A DNA stretch of 14,173 nucleotides from JAWXUD01 sp044432945 (GCA_044432945.1 JAWXUD010000037.1:1-14173), one strand, 5' to 3'; shown: positions 1 through 7,439, counted from the first letter of the stretch. Notes: generated from the sequence alone by a model not told the origin. Made by a program: numbers and translations.

Positions 1-32
1 TAATGTTTTTATGGATTACCACGCTCTAAATT

Positions 33-247
33 CCCCTCCCGTGGAGGGGTGCCTGTAAGGCGGGGTGGTTACTATTTTATTTCTTCGCCATTGAAACCAC
101 CCCGTCAACTTCGTTGCCACCCCGTCTTGCTTCACTCGCATTAAACTGCAGTGCGAAAAGCGTGGTTTTCGCTTTCTGCCTCTGCTCGCTTGCGTTCAAG
201 TGGAGGGGAATACGATTGCCACCTTGAACCCGATTTAATAAAGGGTT
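33..247. repeat. Mosaic of dispersed GC-rich palindromic repeat
   Basis: The segment is built from short complementary words that stand out from the AT-rich surroundings. CCCCTCC (33-39) and GGAGGGG (43-49) form a hairpin with a 3-nt loop. GCC/GGC (51-53, 59-61) flank a 5-nt loop. CGGGGTGGTT (61-70) is the exact reverse complement of AACCACCCCG (95-104). CCACCCCGTC occurs twice (97-106 and 117-126), TGGAGGGGAA recurs at 201-210, and AACCC (227-231) faces GGGTT (243-247). Such CACCCC/GGAGGGG modules resemble dispersed palindromic repeats of gut bacterial genomes (recalled, not searched). Part of it is translated in frame by the minus-strand ORF at 77-286. The function is unknown. Confidence 0.7.
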
Positions 248-286
248 TTCGTCACATTGTTTTTGTTGGTTTTTGTTCGTTTTCAT
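77..286 (-). CDS. Small ORF read through the repeat element
   Basis: This is an unrecognised 69-aa ORF. The start is chosen at the ATG at 286-284 because a full GGAGG ribosome binding site (291-295) lies just upstream; the frame is open further upstream but that part has no such signal. The N-terminus is basic and polar (MKTNKNQQKQ), and from about residue 23 onward the protein is essentially the translation of the repeat mosaic. This looks like a short host gene whose downstream part was replaced or extended by an in-frame repeat, comparable in idea to the Rickettsia palindromic elements that persist inside coding genes. It is divergent from the XRE regulator at 367, with a 9-bp inverted repeat between them. 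It could be a degraded gene or a chance ORF; the ribosome binding site is the only support for translation. Confidence 0.4.
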   Translation of the reverse strand: MKTNKNQQKQCDENPLLNRVQGGNRIPLHLNASEQRQKAKTTLFALQFNASEARRGGNEVDGVVSMAKK

Positions 287-312
287 AAATCCTCCAATAA
301 ATTTCACGTTCA

Positions 313-337
313 AAAGTTGTATTATAACTACAACTTT
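313..337. promoter_or_regulatory. Perfect inverted repeat, likely operator
   Basis: AAAGTTGTA (313-321) and TACAACTTT (329-337) form a perfect 9-bp dyad around the 7-nt spacer TTATAAC. The spacer contains a -10-like TATAAC (323-328). The site lies about 30 bp upstream of the XRE regulator ATG and about 27 bp upstream of the divergent small ORF. Small XRE repressors commonly bind such dyads over their own promoter, so autoregulation of the divergent pair is the simplest reading. The binding itself is inferred. Confidence 0.6.
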
Positions 338-366
338 CATGGCAATATTAGCATTACAATTAGGAT

Positions 367-576
367 ATGTCAAGCACAATAAGCATATTGCAGAATAATA
401 TTCGCAAATATAGAAAACAAGCTAGGATAACTCAATTAAAACTTAGTATATTAATTTCTGTATCAAAAGATTATATTACTTCTATTGAAAGAGGTCGATG
501 TGTGCCAAGTATTAAAAAACTTATAGAAATTTCAGAAGCATTAAATATTAATATTTGTAATTTTTTTATTGAATAA
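367..576 (+). CDS. Small XRE/Cro-CI family HTH regulator
   Basis: A 69-aa single-domain DNA-binding protein. Residues about 9-66 fit the HTH_3 (XRE) pattern: an N-terminal helix with NNIRKYRK, then TQLKLSILISVSKDYITSIE covering the turn and recognition helix, then an ERGRCVPSIKKLIEISEALN segment typical of the family. No sensor or peptidase domain follows, so it should act as a simple dimeric repressor. The start is the ATG at 367; AGGA (362-365) lies very close to it, so initiation may be weak or the true start uncertain. It is divergent from the ORF ending at 77 and has a perfect inverted repeat at 313-337. It may control itself and its divergent neighbour. It could also be a leftover of a mobile element rather than a resident host regulator. 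Confidence 0.85.
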   Translation: MSSTISILQNNIRKYRKQARITQLKLSILISVSKDYITSIERGRCVPSIKKLIEISEALNINICNFFIE

Positions 577-675
577 GTTTTCAATATGAATTGTTAAAAT
601 AAATTACAATAATGCCTTTTTCAACCAAGAATGGCATAATTGACTTATAGACTAATATTATGGAGAAAAATAGAT

Positions 676-1359
676 ATGGAAAATAAACCAGTTGTTACTT
701 TGATTTCAAAGCCTAAAAATATGTTAAAGACGATTTACACGGCTTGTCGAACTTGTTATAGTGCGGATTATCCTATCAACATATATAGCTCAACTGATGA
801 TGAAGAAAAAATGTTGAAACTCATTGAGCGTGTTGTATCTTCTGGACATTATTCAACTATTGAACATATTCAAGTAAGCTTTGCCATCTCTAACGTTTCT
901 CGTGCTTGCACGCACCAACTTGTCAGACATCGTCATATGTCATTTTCACAAAAATCACAACGCTACGTCAAAGAAAAAGGACAATTTGATTACATAATCC
1001 CGCCAACTATTGAGCGTAATCCTGAATTAAAAACAAAATTCGAATCGTTTATGAAACAAATTTCCGAACAATATCAGGAATTTGTCGATGCAGGAGTACC
1101 TGCCGAAGATGCTCGCTTTGTACTTCCAAACGCTGCCGCTAGTTCGATGGTTGTCAGCATGAATTTACGAGAATTTATCCACGTAGCTAACTTGCGACTT
1201 TGTACAAGAGCGCAATATGAGATTAGAATTCTTTTAAAATTGATGTGCGAGGAGATGATAAAATCAGAACCTTGGTTAAAGCCTTACCTAGTGCCGAAAT
1301 GCGAAAGATTGGGCTTCTGCGATGAAGACAAATCTTGCGGTAGAGTGCCAACAAAATAA
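676..1359 (+). CDS. thyX: FAD-dependent thymidylate synthase ThyX
   Basis: A 227-aa flavoenzyme that makes dTMP from dUMP using methylene-tetrahydrofolate and NAD(P)H, in the cytosol. The ThyX signature RHRxxSxxxxSxR is intact at residues 84-96 (RHRHMSFSQKSQR), preceded by the STIEH segment (60-64) typical of the family. Later landmarks are EDARFVLPNA and LRLCTRAQYEIR, the latter in the substrate-binding C-terminal part. The length is normal for ThyX. The frame is open from a TTG at 640, but the ATG at 676 is chosen because GGAGA (662-666) lies at a good distance before it. Its stop overlaps the start of the downstream transporter (TAATG), so the two are probably translationally coupled. ThyX is also common on phages, but here it sits on the host side and on the opposite strand to the phage genes. 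Confidence 0.95.
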   Translation: MENKPVVTLISKPKNMLKTIYTACRTCYSADYPINIYSSTDDEEKMLKLIERVVSSGHYSTIEHIQVSFAISNVSRACTHQLVRHRHMSFSQKSQRYVKEKGQFDYIIPPTIERNPELKTKFESFMKQISEQYQEFVDAGVPAEDARFVLPNAAASSMVVSMNLREFIHVANLRLCTRAQYEIRILLKLMCEEMIKSEPWLKPYLVPKCERLGFCDEDKSCGRVPTK

Positions 1360-2663
1360 TGATTGATTTTTTATGTAATCCTATTATAATTTCAGTTATC
1401 TTACTTTGCATTTTATGCTTGTGCCGTATAAATGTGCTTATGGCGTTATTAATTTCTGCCGTAGTCGCTGGCAAAGTCGCAGGAATGCCTGTCAATGAAA
1501 TAATGAATATTTTCATTAACGGAATGGGCAAAAATAGCGAAACAGCTTTGAGCTATATTTTACTAGGAACTTTTGCGGCTGCGATGGCACACACGGGGCT
1601 TGCAGATGTTTTGGCAAAAAGAATTTCGTTAATCATCAAAAAAAATAAATATATTTTGTTAATGATATTAGCTCTACTTGCTTGTGCTTCACAGAACATA
1701 ATTCCTGTACATATAGCATTTATACCAGTAATTATCCCGCCATTGTTATCGTTGATGAATAGACTTAAACTTGACAGACGTGCTGTCGCAAGCGTTTTAG
1801 TCTTTGGGTTAGTAACCCCATACATCGTATTTCCTGCTGGTTTTGGATTAATTTTTCAAAGCTTAATTGCAGAAAATTTGACAGAAAATGGAATGACTGT
1901 AAGCGTTTTTGATGTTACAAAATCCGTTTGGTTTATTGGGTTAGGGCTTTTAGTTGGGCTTTTATGGGCCGTGTTTATATCGTTTAGTAAGCCTCGTGAA
2001 TACGACAATTTTGAAGTAAAAACGCAAAGTCGCATTTCATTAAGATTTAAGACCAGTCATTATATTACGCTTTTGGCTGCGATTGCGACCTTAGGGGTTC
2101 AACTTTGGACAAAATCTTTGCCATTGGGTGCATTAATTGGTTTGACTATAATTTTTGGAGCAAAAGCAATTAATCCTAAAAAAATGGATACTTTGATTAA
2201 TGAAGGTATTGGGTTGATGGGATATGTTGCGTTCGTCATGCTTGTCGCTGCGGGTTATGCAAGTGTTATGAGTGCGACAGGAGGCGTTGAAAACCTTGTC
2301 AATGGGATTATACCAATTATGTTGGGAAGCAAAATTATTGCAACATTATTGATGCTAATTATTGGCTTGTTTATCACCATAGGCATCGGGACTTCTTTTG
2401 GCACAATCCCGATTTTGGCAGTATTATTTGTACCGATATTTTTACAATTAGGGTTCAATCCAATGGAAGCAATAATTGTTTTTGCCTCAGCGGCTGCGTT
2501 AGGTGATGCGGGTTCTCCAGCTTCTGGTACGACTTTAGGACCAACTGCAGGATTGAACGCTGACGGGCAACACGACCATATTAAAGATACTTGTCTACCA
2601 ACTTTTTTACATTACAACATAGCGATTATGGCTTTTGCTCTTTTAGCAGTTGTATTATTTTAA
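1359..2663 (+). CDS. yuiF: NhaC-family transporter, YuiF-like
   Basis: A 434-aa polytopic inner-membrane protein with about ten or more hydrophobic segments and no soluble domain. The C-terminal signature at about 382-420 (GDAGSPASGTTLGPT, then GLNADGQHDHI and PTFLHYN) matches what is known of the COG2056/YuiF group, annotated as a Na+/H+ antiporter or putative histidine transporter of the NhaC family. Earlier, IPVHIAFIPVIIPPLL (about 111-126) and a TPYIVFPAGFG stretch (about 149-159) are also family-like. The start ATG overlaps the thyX stop by one base, so it is the second gene of that operon and needs no separate ribosome binding site. Substrate cannot be decided from sequence. The last 9 bases overlap the convergent phage gene at 2655, yet the protein's C-terminus looks complete. 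Confidence 0.88.
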   Translation: MIDFLCNPIIISVILLCILCLCRINVLMALLISAVVAGKVAGMPVNEIMNIFINGMGKNSETALSYILLGTFAAAMAHTGLADVLAKRISLIIKKNKYILLMILALLACASQNIIPVHIAFIPVIIPPLLSLMNRLKLDRRAVASVLVFGLVTPYIVFPAGFGLIFQSLIAENLTENGMTVSVFDVTKSVWFIGLGLLVGLLWAVFISFSKPREYDNFEVKTQSRISLRFKTSHYITLLAAIATLGVQLWTKSLPLGALIGLTIIFGAKAINPKKMDTLINEGIGLMGYVAFVMLVAAGYASVMSATGGVENLVNGIIPIMLGSKIIATLLMLIIGLFITIGIGTSFGTIPILAVLFVPIFLQLGFNPMEAIIVFASAAALGDAGSPASGTTLGPTAGLNADGQHDHIKDTCLPTFLHYNIAIMAFALLAVVLF

Positions 2664-2885
2664 ATCGATTAGCAAATCATACATCTTATCAATCTTTTCC
2701 TTGACCTCGCTAAATTGTGCTTTCAAATCTTTGAAACTATGTATCGATACAAATTTTTCTTCTATCTCATCAACAATTTCACGATGTTTTTTTTCAAGTT
2801 GTTCTGGAGTAACTACTATGCGGTGTTGGATTAAAAAAACCATCACTGCGATTAGAATTGGCGAGTATGCCATTATTTCATTCAT
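2655..2885 (-). CDS. Small one-TM coiled-coil phage protein
   Basis: A 76-aa protein with one N-terminal hydrophobic segment (about residues 6-20) followed by a long charged, probably coiled-coil helix (about 26-76, rich in E, K and I/L heptads). Positive residues follow the membrane segment (HR), which by the positive-inside rule would leave the coiled coil in the cytoplasm. Similar small membrane proteins with a VTPEQLE-like start to the coil are common in phage lysis or late regions, where they are often called holin-like or hypothetical; the link is from memory only. The ribosome binding site is AGGGAAG just upstream. It is the last gene of the late block, 45 nt after the lipase-like gene. 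A spanin or holin role is possible but unproven. Its stop lies inside the 3' end of the convergent transporter gene. Confidence 0.7.
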   Translation of the reverse strand: MNEIMAYSPILIAVMVFLIQHRIVVTPEQLEKKHREIVDEIEEKFVSIHSFKDLKAQFSEVKEKIDKMYDLLIDLK

Positions 2886-2930
2886 ATTCTTCCCTTTTTT
2901 ATATAGATTAGTGTAAACATTATTCGATGA

Positions 2931-3602
2931 CTAAATTCTAAAACTATATTTCACGTTATTACAGTCAGACATATTCTCTAAGCGGTGTGATAAAAGCATT
3001 CCTATTGGTGTGATTGCAAACAAAATTTTTTGCATTGGTTTTAATACATAAGTCGTACCAATATTTGATTTCACAGCAGAAACAGGATCATAATTATCAC
3101 GATAATTTATAATCAAATCACTATAATCAACACTCTCATCAAATATTTTTTTGCTTATGCCAAACGCATTAAACGTGAATGCGTTAATATCATTTTTTAT
3201 AGCGACATAAGTCGCTTCAGTACCACCTTCTGAATGACCAACAAGCAAGGTGTTTGATGAGTTAAAGTTATATTGCTTAGCTTTTGATTTAAAATATCTA
3301 TCTGCTTCTATCATCTGCTTGTTTTTACCGACAAGCCCCATCTTCAAATTAGCTATATGATCTTTCAAACTAGTTCTTTCTGTACCTAAGAAACAAATTA
3401 TGTATTTGGTATTTTTTTCATATAATAATGCACAAAAATTTGTCTCATCATCAAAAATCTGCTCTAACTCACACCAACCCTGAAAACTTTTTTTATGTTC
3501 AAGCCCGAAAGTTTTTGATGCAAACAAACAAATTCCTTTACAAATATTTCCTTGGTTGTGCAATTCACATTTATCATTATTTATTTTATTTTTTATCTTC
3601 AT
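2931..3602 (-). CDS. Lipase-like alpha/beta hydrolase (class 3/DUF2974-like)
   Basis: A 223-aa soluble protein without signal peptide. It shows the lipase class 3 layout: a FLGTERTSLKDHIANL segment (71-86) like the FxGTxxxxDxxxNL motif before the nucleophile, the nucleophile elbow GHSEG with Ser124 (122-126), an acidic NYRDNYDPVS region (167-176) with Asp172 or Asp169, and a late SHRLEN with His206, which could complete a Ser-Asp-His triad. The N-terminus has several Cys (12, 21, 25, 44). The start is the ATG at 3602, since GGGA lies at a proper distance; a TTG at 3614 would add four residues but has no well-spaced site. It lies just after the large terminase. It may be a lysis enzyme acting on lipids, a lysogenic-conversion factor, or a toxin-like effector; the substrate is unknown. 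Confidence 0.75.
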   Translation of the reverse strand: MKIKNKINNDKCELHNQGNICKGICLFASKTFGLEHKKSFQGWCELEQIFDDETNFCALLYEKNTKYIICFLGTERTSLKDHIANLKMGLVGKNKQMIEADRYFKSKAKQYNFNSSNTLLVGHSEGGTEATYVAIKNDINAFTFNAFGISKKIFDESVDYSDLIINYRDNYDPVSAVKSNIGTTYVLKPMQKILFAITPIGMLLSHRLENMSDCNNVKYSFRI

Positions 3603-3623
3603 AAATTTTCCCAAAACCTCGTT

Positions 3624-4913
3624 TTACAAAGTTATTGGCCAATAAAAATCAACCAAATAAGATGCGGCATCGAAAGGGTGAGAGAGAAATTTAAGCTCTT
3701 TCGATTGCTTAATTTGTTGATATGTAGGCACATCAATTCGAGAAGTCCCCTCTTTGTATTTGAGTTCATAAATGTTATATAATAATTTTTCACATTTTTT
3801 ATCTACATAAACACAAATATCGCCACTAGCAGAACGGATTTTAGCGTTGAACGCCATAATCCTATTTTTTATCGGTGGGTTATATGACTTTATCCTAATC
3901 TCTGCGTCATATCCATATTCCAGAAGTTTTTTCTTGATTATGACATAATTCGTGTACTCACTCGTACAACTTCTATTATCTCCAGAAGCGTCACCGTTCA
4001 CAATAACAGCACCTTTATGGCAAGGATAACGGCGTAAAAATTCATCGCAAGCCTTTGCTGTTGTCGTATTCTCCATGACAATTTCATCAAAATAAAAAAC
4101 TTTTTCATCGCTTTTATGAGCCAAAATCCAAGACATCGGATCAACGTTGAAATCACAAGTAATATGCAAATCCATTTCTTGTTGATAAGTTATATCTTTA
4201 ATATTTTCATCAGTAAAATCTTTTACGACATGTCCAGAATTATAATCACCATTTTGTGCCAAAACAAAAATGTTATAATAATTTTCATCATACAATTTCT
4301 TCAACTCATCACAAAACCCTTCAGGCAAATAAATATTTTGCGTTGTAGGTGCTGTAATTAGCCTATAATTAACTGGGCGTTTGTCAGAAAATGTTTTATA
4401 AACCCAACCTCTTTGCATCTCAGGGTTTGTGTGTCCAAAAATTCTATATGTAAAATTCTTCCAATTTTTCTTAGGTTTTTGTCGCATACGCCCTAAAAGC
4501 ATTTTAAATGTTTCATAAGGTATATCAGACATCTCTTCGATTTCTACAAACCCTAAATTTAATGATTTCAACTTGTTAGGCTCATCAAAATGTCGAAATA
4601 ATATCTCAGAACCGTTTTTAAACGTCAATTTCTGTAGCGAAGCTGACCATTCATAATCTTTTTTCTCAACAAATCCCATACTCTCAAGATGTTCAAAATA
4701 AGTCTGTAATGTGGTATCACGCACTAATGTATAAGTTTGCGCACCAACTAACCCACGAACACCAGGGAACTTTAGACATAACAAAATCCCCAACAAAGAG
4801 CCAGAAAATGTTTTACCAGAACCGTATCCACCCTGATAAACCGCAATATCTAAACTATAATCGTGTGGGATTTCTAAAAATTCTCTCTGTGCTTTTAATA
4901 ATTTATATTCCAT
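3624..4913 (-). CDS. terL: Phage terminase large subunit
   Basis: The 429-aa DNA-packaging motor, which docks on the portal, pumps DNA with its ATPase and cuts it with its nuclease. ATPase landmarks are Walker A GGYGSGKT (28-35), Walker B GFVEIEE (121-127) and the coupling motif GHTNP (160-164). The RNase H-like nuclease carries its acidic residues in TCDFNVDP (Asp254), NGDASG (Asp308) and SHPFDAASY (Asp415). Length and domain order match the Terminase_3/Terminase_6 type. The start ATG has AGGAG at a good distance. A terminator-like hairpin (4941-4997) lies directly upstream, separating it from portal. Placement after the portal, far from terS, is unusual. Confidence 0.95.
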   Translation of the reverse strand: MEYKLLKAQREFLEIPHDYSLDIAVYQGGYGSGKTFSGSLLGILLCLKFPGVRGLVGAQTYTLVRDTTLQTYFEHLESMGFVEKKDYEWSASLQKLTFKNGSEILFRHFDEPNKLKSLNLGFVEIEEMSDIPYETFKMLLGRMRQKPKKNWKNFTYRIFGHTNPEMQRGWVYKTFSDKRPVNYRLITAPTTQNIYLPEGFCDELKKLYDENYYNIFVLAQNGDYNSGHVVKDFTDENIKDITYQQEMDLHITCDFNVDPMSWILAHKSDEKVFYFDEIVMENTTTAKACDEFLRRYPCHKGAVIVNGDASGDNRSCTSEYTNYVIIKKKLLEYGYDAEIRIKSYNPPIKNRIMAFNAKIRSASGDICVYVDKKCEKLLYNIYELKYKEGTSRIDVPTYQQIKQSKELKFLSHPFDAASYLVDFYWPITL

Positions 4914-4940
4914 AACTCTCCTTTAATCATAATTTTTTTC

Positions 4941-4997
4941 AAAAAAAACCGCCTCTGAAAGATTTTGAGAAGTTCATAGGAAAAATGATGAGGCGGT
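4941..4997 (-). terminator. Terminator-like hairpin between portal and terL
   Basis: On the minus strand ACCGCCTC (4997-4990) can pair with GAGGCGGT (4955-4948), and the second arm runs straight into eight T (4948-4941). The loop is long (34 nt) with no obvious inner stem. The terL ribosome binding site follows about 20 nt later, so terL expression must come from read-through, antitermination or an unseen promoter. Confidence 0.7.
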
Positions 4998-5013
4998 AGT
5001 AATTAGTGAGTTA

Positions 5014-6909
5014 TTAAATTTTATTATTAGAATTTGCGATATTAGCTAAAATTTGGGCAGTAGAATTGACAGAATTGGCAGAATTAGTAGAATTGTTTGC
5101 CATATTTGTTAAATTTGCGGCAGTCGCTGCGTTAGCAAGAGTAGCTTTATTAGTTTTATTGCTTGCATTTGCTGTAGAATTAGTAGCGTTGCTTGTAGCA
5201 CTTGTTTTGACCGAGTTTTTCTTACTTGCTTCTTTTGCTTCCTTAGCTTTCAACTCTTCTTCGCTTAATAAAAAATTATTAGCATTTTCAATTCCATACT
5301 GCTCAAGCGAGAATTTAAAACATTCTAACCAATCAATTTGTTCTTCAACTTCTGGAACTTTTGAAAACGCTTGAATAATCTCAAATATTTCTTTCAATTT
5401 AGATTTACGTTCAAAAGTCGCTTTTCTATCTCCATAACGATAAACATAATTAGAATTACGTATGTCATCATCGATTTCGATAAAATGCGTTGTGCCGTGT
5501 TCATTTATACCAATAAATTCAGTACCCATTTTGAAATAACCGATGATTTCAGCAGTTTTTTCAACCATTGGAATAATGATTTTTCTGTTAATGGAATTTA
5601 GTAACATATTCAAACGTGCCTCTTGCCCACTTACTGAATAATTCAATTCAGTAGCTGTGCGTTGGCTTGATTGTAAATCACCCGACATATTTTTAAAAAT
5701 ACCAGTAGCACTTTCAATCGTTGTTTTAAAATAATTCAAGAAATCCCAACCAACCATAGCTTTTTCAAACGATAATGGCTGTGGAGATGTTGACATCAAA
5801 GCGGCATCATATTCAATAATTTTACCTGGTCTAACATCTTGTTGTCCTTTAAAACAACCTTTTGGTGCTAAATATGGCGGATTCATCATCAACGCTAAAG
5901 CATCAATTTGTTTGTTCAATATAGTTGAAGCTATATGATTTAAAATTAGAGCGACTCTTAATGGCGAGATACCTCTTCCTGTTGCTGGAGCTTGAATTAT
6001 ATTTGCGTGAACAAATGGATTTATGACAAAAGGATTTGCTTCAAAACGTAAAATCTCTTGTCTTGCTCCAATTGTAATTAACCAATTTTTCAAAACTTTT
6101 CCATCAGGCAATTCAATATCACCCCAATATTCCAAAATCTCTACTTTGCTTCCATCTGTAGCTTTTTCGTGCAAATCCCCACGTGTTTTTTTACTTGCCA
6201 CCACTCCTTTCAGGATTTCTACTTTTTCATTACTTATCAAATTATTCGCACTATCAGAACAAATTTCATCAATGCTTGAATAAGTGCGATAGATTTTTGC
6301 ACAAGAATCCCAATTATCATAATTATATTTGTCAAAAACAAAATCCTCAGATTTTATGTGTTTTAACTTAGCATTATCATAAATAACTTTATCCTCAATA
6401 ACAAACCCCTTACAATCGGGGTTTAAAAGCTGTTCTTCAAAAGCTTGCGGGCGTCTTATTGATTTAATTTTAGTTTCCCAACCAACAAATAAAGTGCATT
6501 CACCTGTTTCTATGATGCCGTCAATAATTTTTTCGATTTCATCTTCGATCTTCATCTCCTCAAACGTATTAACAAGCATCGCTTTTTGACGATTAGCATA
6601 ACCTTGAGTTTCAGGGTTTGTGCCAGCTACATCAAACATCGCATCAGGGTGCGAGTAAAGGTTTTCACTAATATGAGATTTTAGAGTTTGGGCTAACTCA
6701 TAGATATCAGGTAATTCAATTTTGCTATCCCAACCCTGAATTTTGTGTGTATCAGAATTATAAATAGCGTTTCGCACAAGCCTTATATCGCTGAGTTGCA
6801 TGCTACGCTCTTGTTCATAATCATCATATTTTTTTGTGATTTCACTAACTAAAAAAAGCTCGTCTTTTTCATCAAGCTTTTGAGTTAAATCATGTTTTTC
6901 AATTTTCAT
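5014..6909 (-). CDS. Portal protein with low-complexity C-terminus
   Basis: A 631-aa protein that should form the dodecameric DNA channel at one capsid vertex and bind the terminase. The central part has portal-like landmarks: GRGISP (311-316) followed by LNHIASTILNKQ, NPPYLAPKG (343-351) and RPGKIIEY (360-367), then a SSQRTATEL helix region. This suits the P22-like/podovirus head-to-tail connector type. The last 70 residues (about 562-631) are unusual: almost only N, A, S, T and K, and include an N-S-x repeat encoded by a 9-bp DNA repeat (5062-5097). AAAGGT lies just before the ATG. The gene follows the GNAT gene closely and is closed by a terminator-like hairpin before terL. Confidence 0.9.
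   Translation of the reverse strand: MKIEKHDLTQKLDEKDELFLVSEITKKYDDYEQERSMQLSDIRLVRNAIYNSDTHKIQGWDSKIELPDIYELAQTLKSHISENLYSHPDAMFDVAGTNPETQGYANRQKAMLVNTFEEMKIEDEIEKIIDGIIETGECTLFVGWETKIKSIRRPQAFEEQLLNPDCKGFVIEDKVIYDNAKLKHIKSEDFVFDKYNYDNWDSCAKIYRTYSSIDEICSDSANNLISNEKVEILKGVVASKKTRGDLHEKATDGSKVEILEYWGDIELPDGKVLKNWLITIGARQEILRFEANPFVINPFVHANIIQAPATGRGISPLRVALILNHIASTILNKQIDALALMMNPPYLAPKGCFKGQQDVRPGKIIEYDAALMSTSPQPLSFEKAMVGWDFLNYFKTTIESATGIFKNMSGDLQSSQRTATELNYSVSGQEARLNMLLNSINRKIIIPMVEKTAEIIGYFKMGTEFIGINEHGTTHFIEIDDDIRNSNYVYRYGDRKATFERKSKLKEIFEIIQAFSKVPEVEEQIDWLECFKFSLEQYGIENANNFLLSEEELKAKEAKEASKKNSVKTSATSNATNSTANASNKTNKATLANAATAANLTNMANNSTNSANSVNSTAQILANIANSNNKI
5062..5097. repeat. 9-bp tandem repeat in portal gene
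   Basis: Four successive 9-nt units of the form AGAATTnnn lie head to tail. On the minus strand they encode N-S-x steps (NSTNSANSVNST) within the portal tail. Because the unit is three codons long, copy-number changes would keep the frame. Confidence 0.8.
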
Positions 6910-6914
6910 ATAAT

Positions 6915-7439
6915 TTACCTTTCTTTTTTTATTAAAGAATATATTTCTATATCCTGAGATTGATTATTTTTTATTGTTTCGTTACGCAAAACGCCCTCTT
7001 TTACAAAACCGTTATGCTTTAAAAGCTGTTTTGTGCGGAAGTTTTGAGGGTAAACGAGCGTTTTAATCTTTTTTAATTTGATATTTTCAAAACAATGGTT
7101 TAAAAAGACTCTGGCACAAAATTTTGTATAATCTCCCCAATAAGCCTTATCAAAACAAGTTGTAAGCTCAGCTGTGTGCAATTGGTCTTGATTACCGATG
7201 ATATTGTCTAAAAAAACAAACCCTGTTAATTTTTTATCATATAGGATTAGCCAGAAAAATGGATTGACCCTCTCCACCAATTCAACAAAATACTCAAAAA
7301 AAGAACGCCCATTAAGTGCATAATCATCATCTAAATATTTGACATATCTTAGATACAAGAATAAGACTTCTGTAAAATATTCCATGTTTTCGAAACAATT
7401 ATTTTTACGGTTAATATTTAAGTTAACAAATTCTATCAT
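6915..7439 (-). CDS. GNAT-type acetyltransferase, RimJ/RimL-like
   Basis: A 174-aa protein of the GNAT fold. The C-terminal half shows the RimJ/RimL-like block NFRTKQLLKHNGFVKEGVLRN (about 133-153), and GFVFLDNI (73-80) fits the central beta strand. The acetyl-CoA loop, usually Q/RxxGxG/A, is replaced by a segment around YWGDYTKFCAR (100-110), so activity may be altered or lost. It starts immediately after the stop of the upstream gene (TAG then ATG) without a clear ribosome binding site, so it is probably translated by coupling. It sits between the small terminase pair and portal. It could acetylate a host or virion protein, or serve a structural role; the target is unknown. Confidence 0.75.
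   Translation of the reverse strand: MIEFVNLNINRKNNCFENMEYFTEVLFLYLRYVKYLDDDYALNGRSFFEYFVELVERVNPFFWLILYDKKLTGFVFLDNIIGNQDQLHTAELTTCFDKAYWGDYTKFCARVFLNHCFENIKLKKIKTLVYPQNFRTKQLLKHNGFVKEGVLRNETIKNNQSQDIEIYSLIKKER

Noticed and set aside
1..240. The repeat mosaic as a CRISPR array
   Set aside because: The repeated words are short, in both orientations and unevenly spaced, with no constant repeat-spacer length.
611..639. ATGCC/GGCAT inverted repeat between the XRE gene and thyX as a terminator
   Set aside because: The stem is only five pairs with a 15-nt loop and no T-run follows, so it does not qualify.
2650..2916. Plus-strand ORF of 88 codons opposite the one-TM phage gene
   Set aside because: It mirrors the coding strand, is Ser/Phe rich as expected for an antisense frame, and begins inside the transporter gene.
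5066..5374. Plus-strand ORF rich in Leu, Ala and Val opposite the portal C-terminus
   Set aside because: It is the mirror of the low-complexity N/A/S/T portal tail; its composition comes from the opposite strand and it has no ribosome binding site support.
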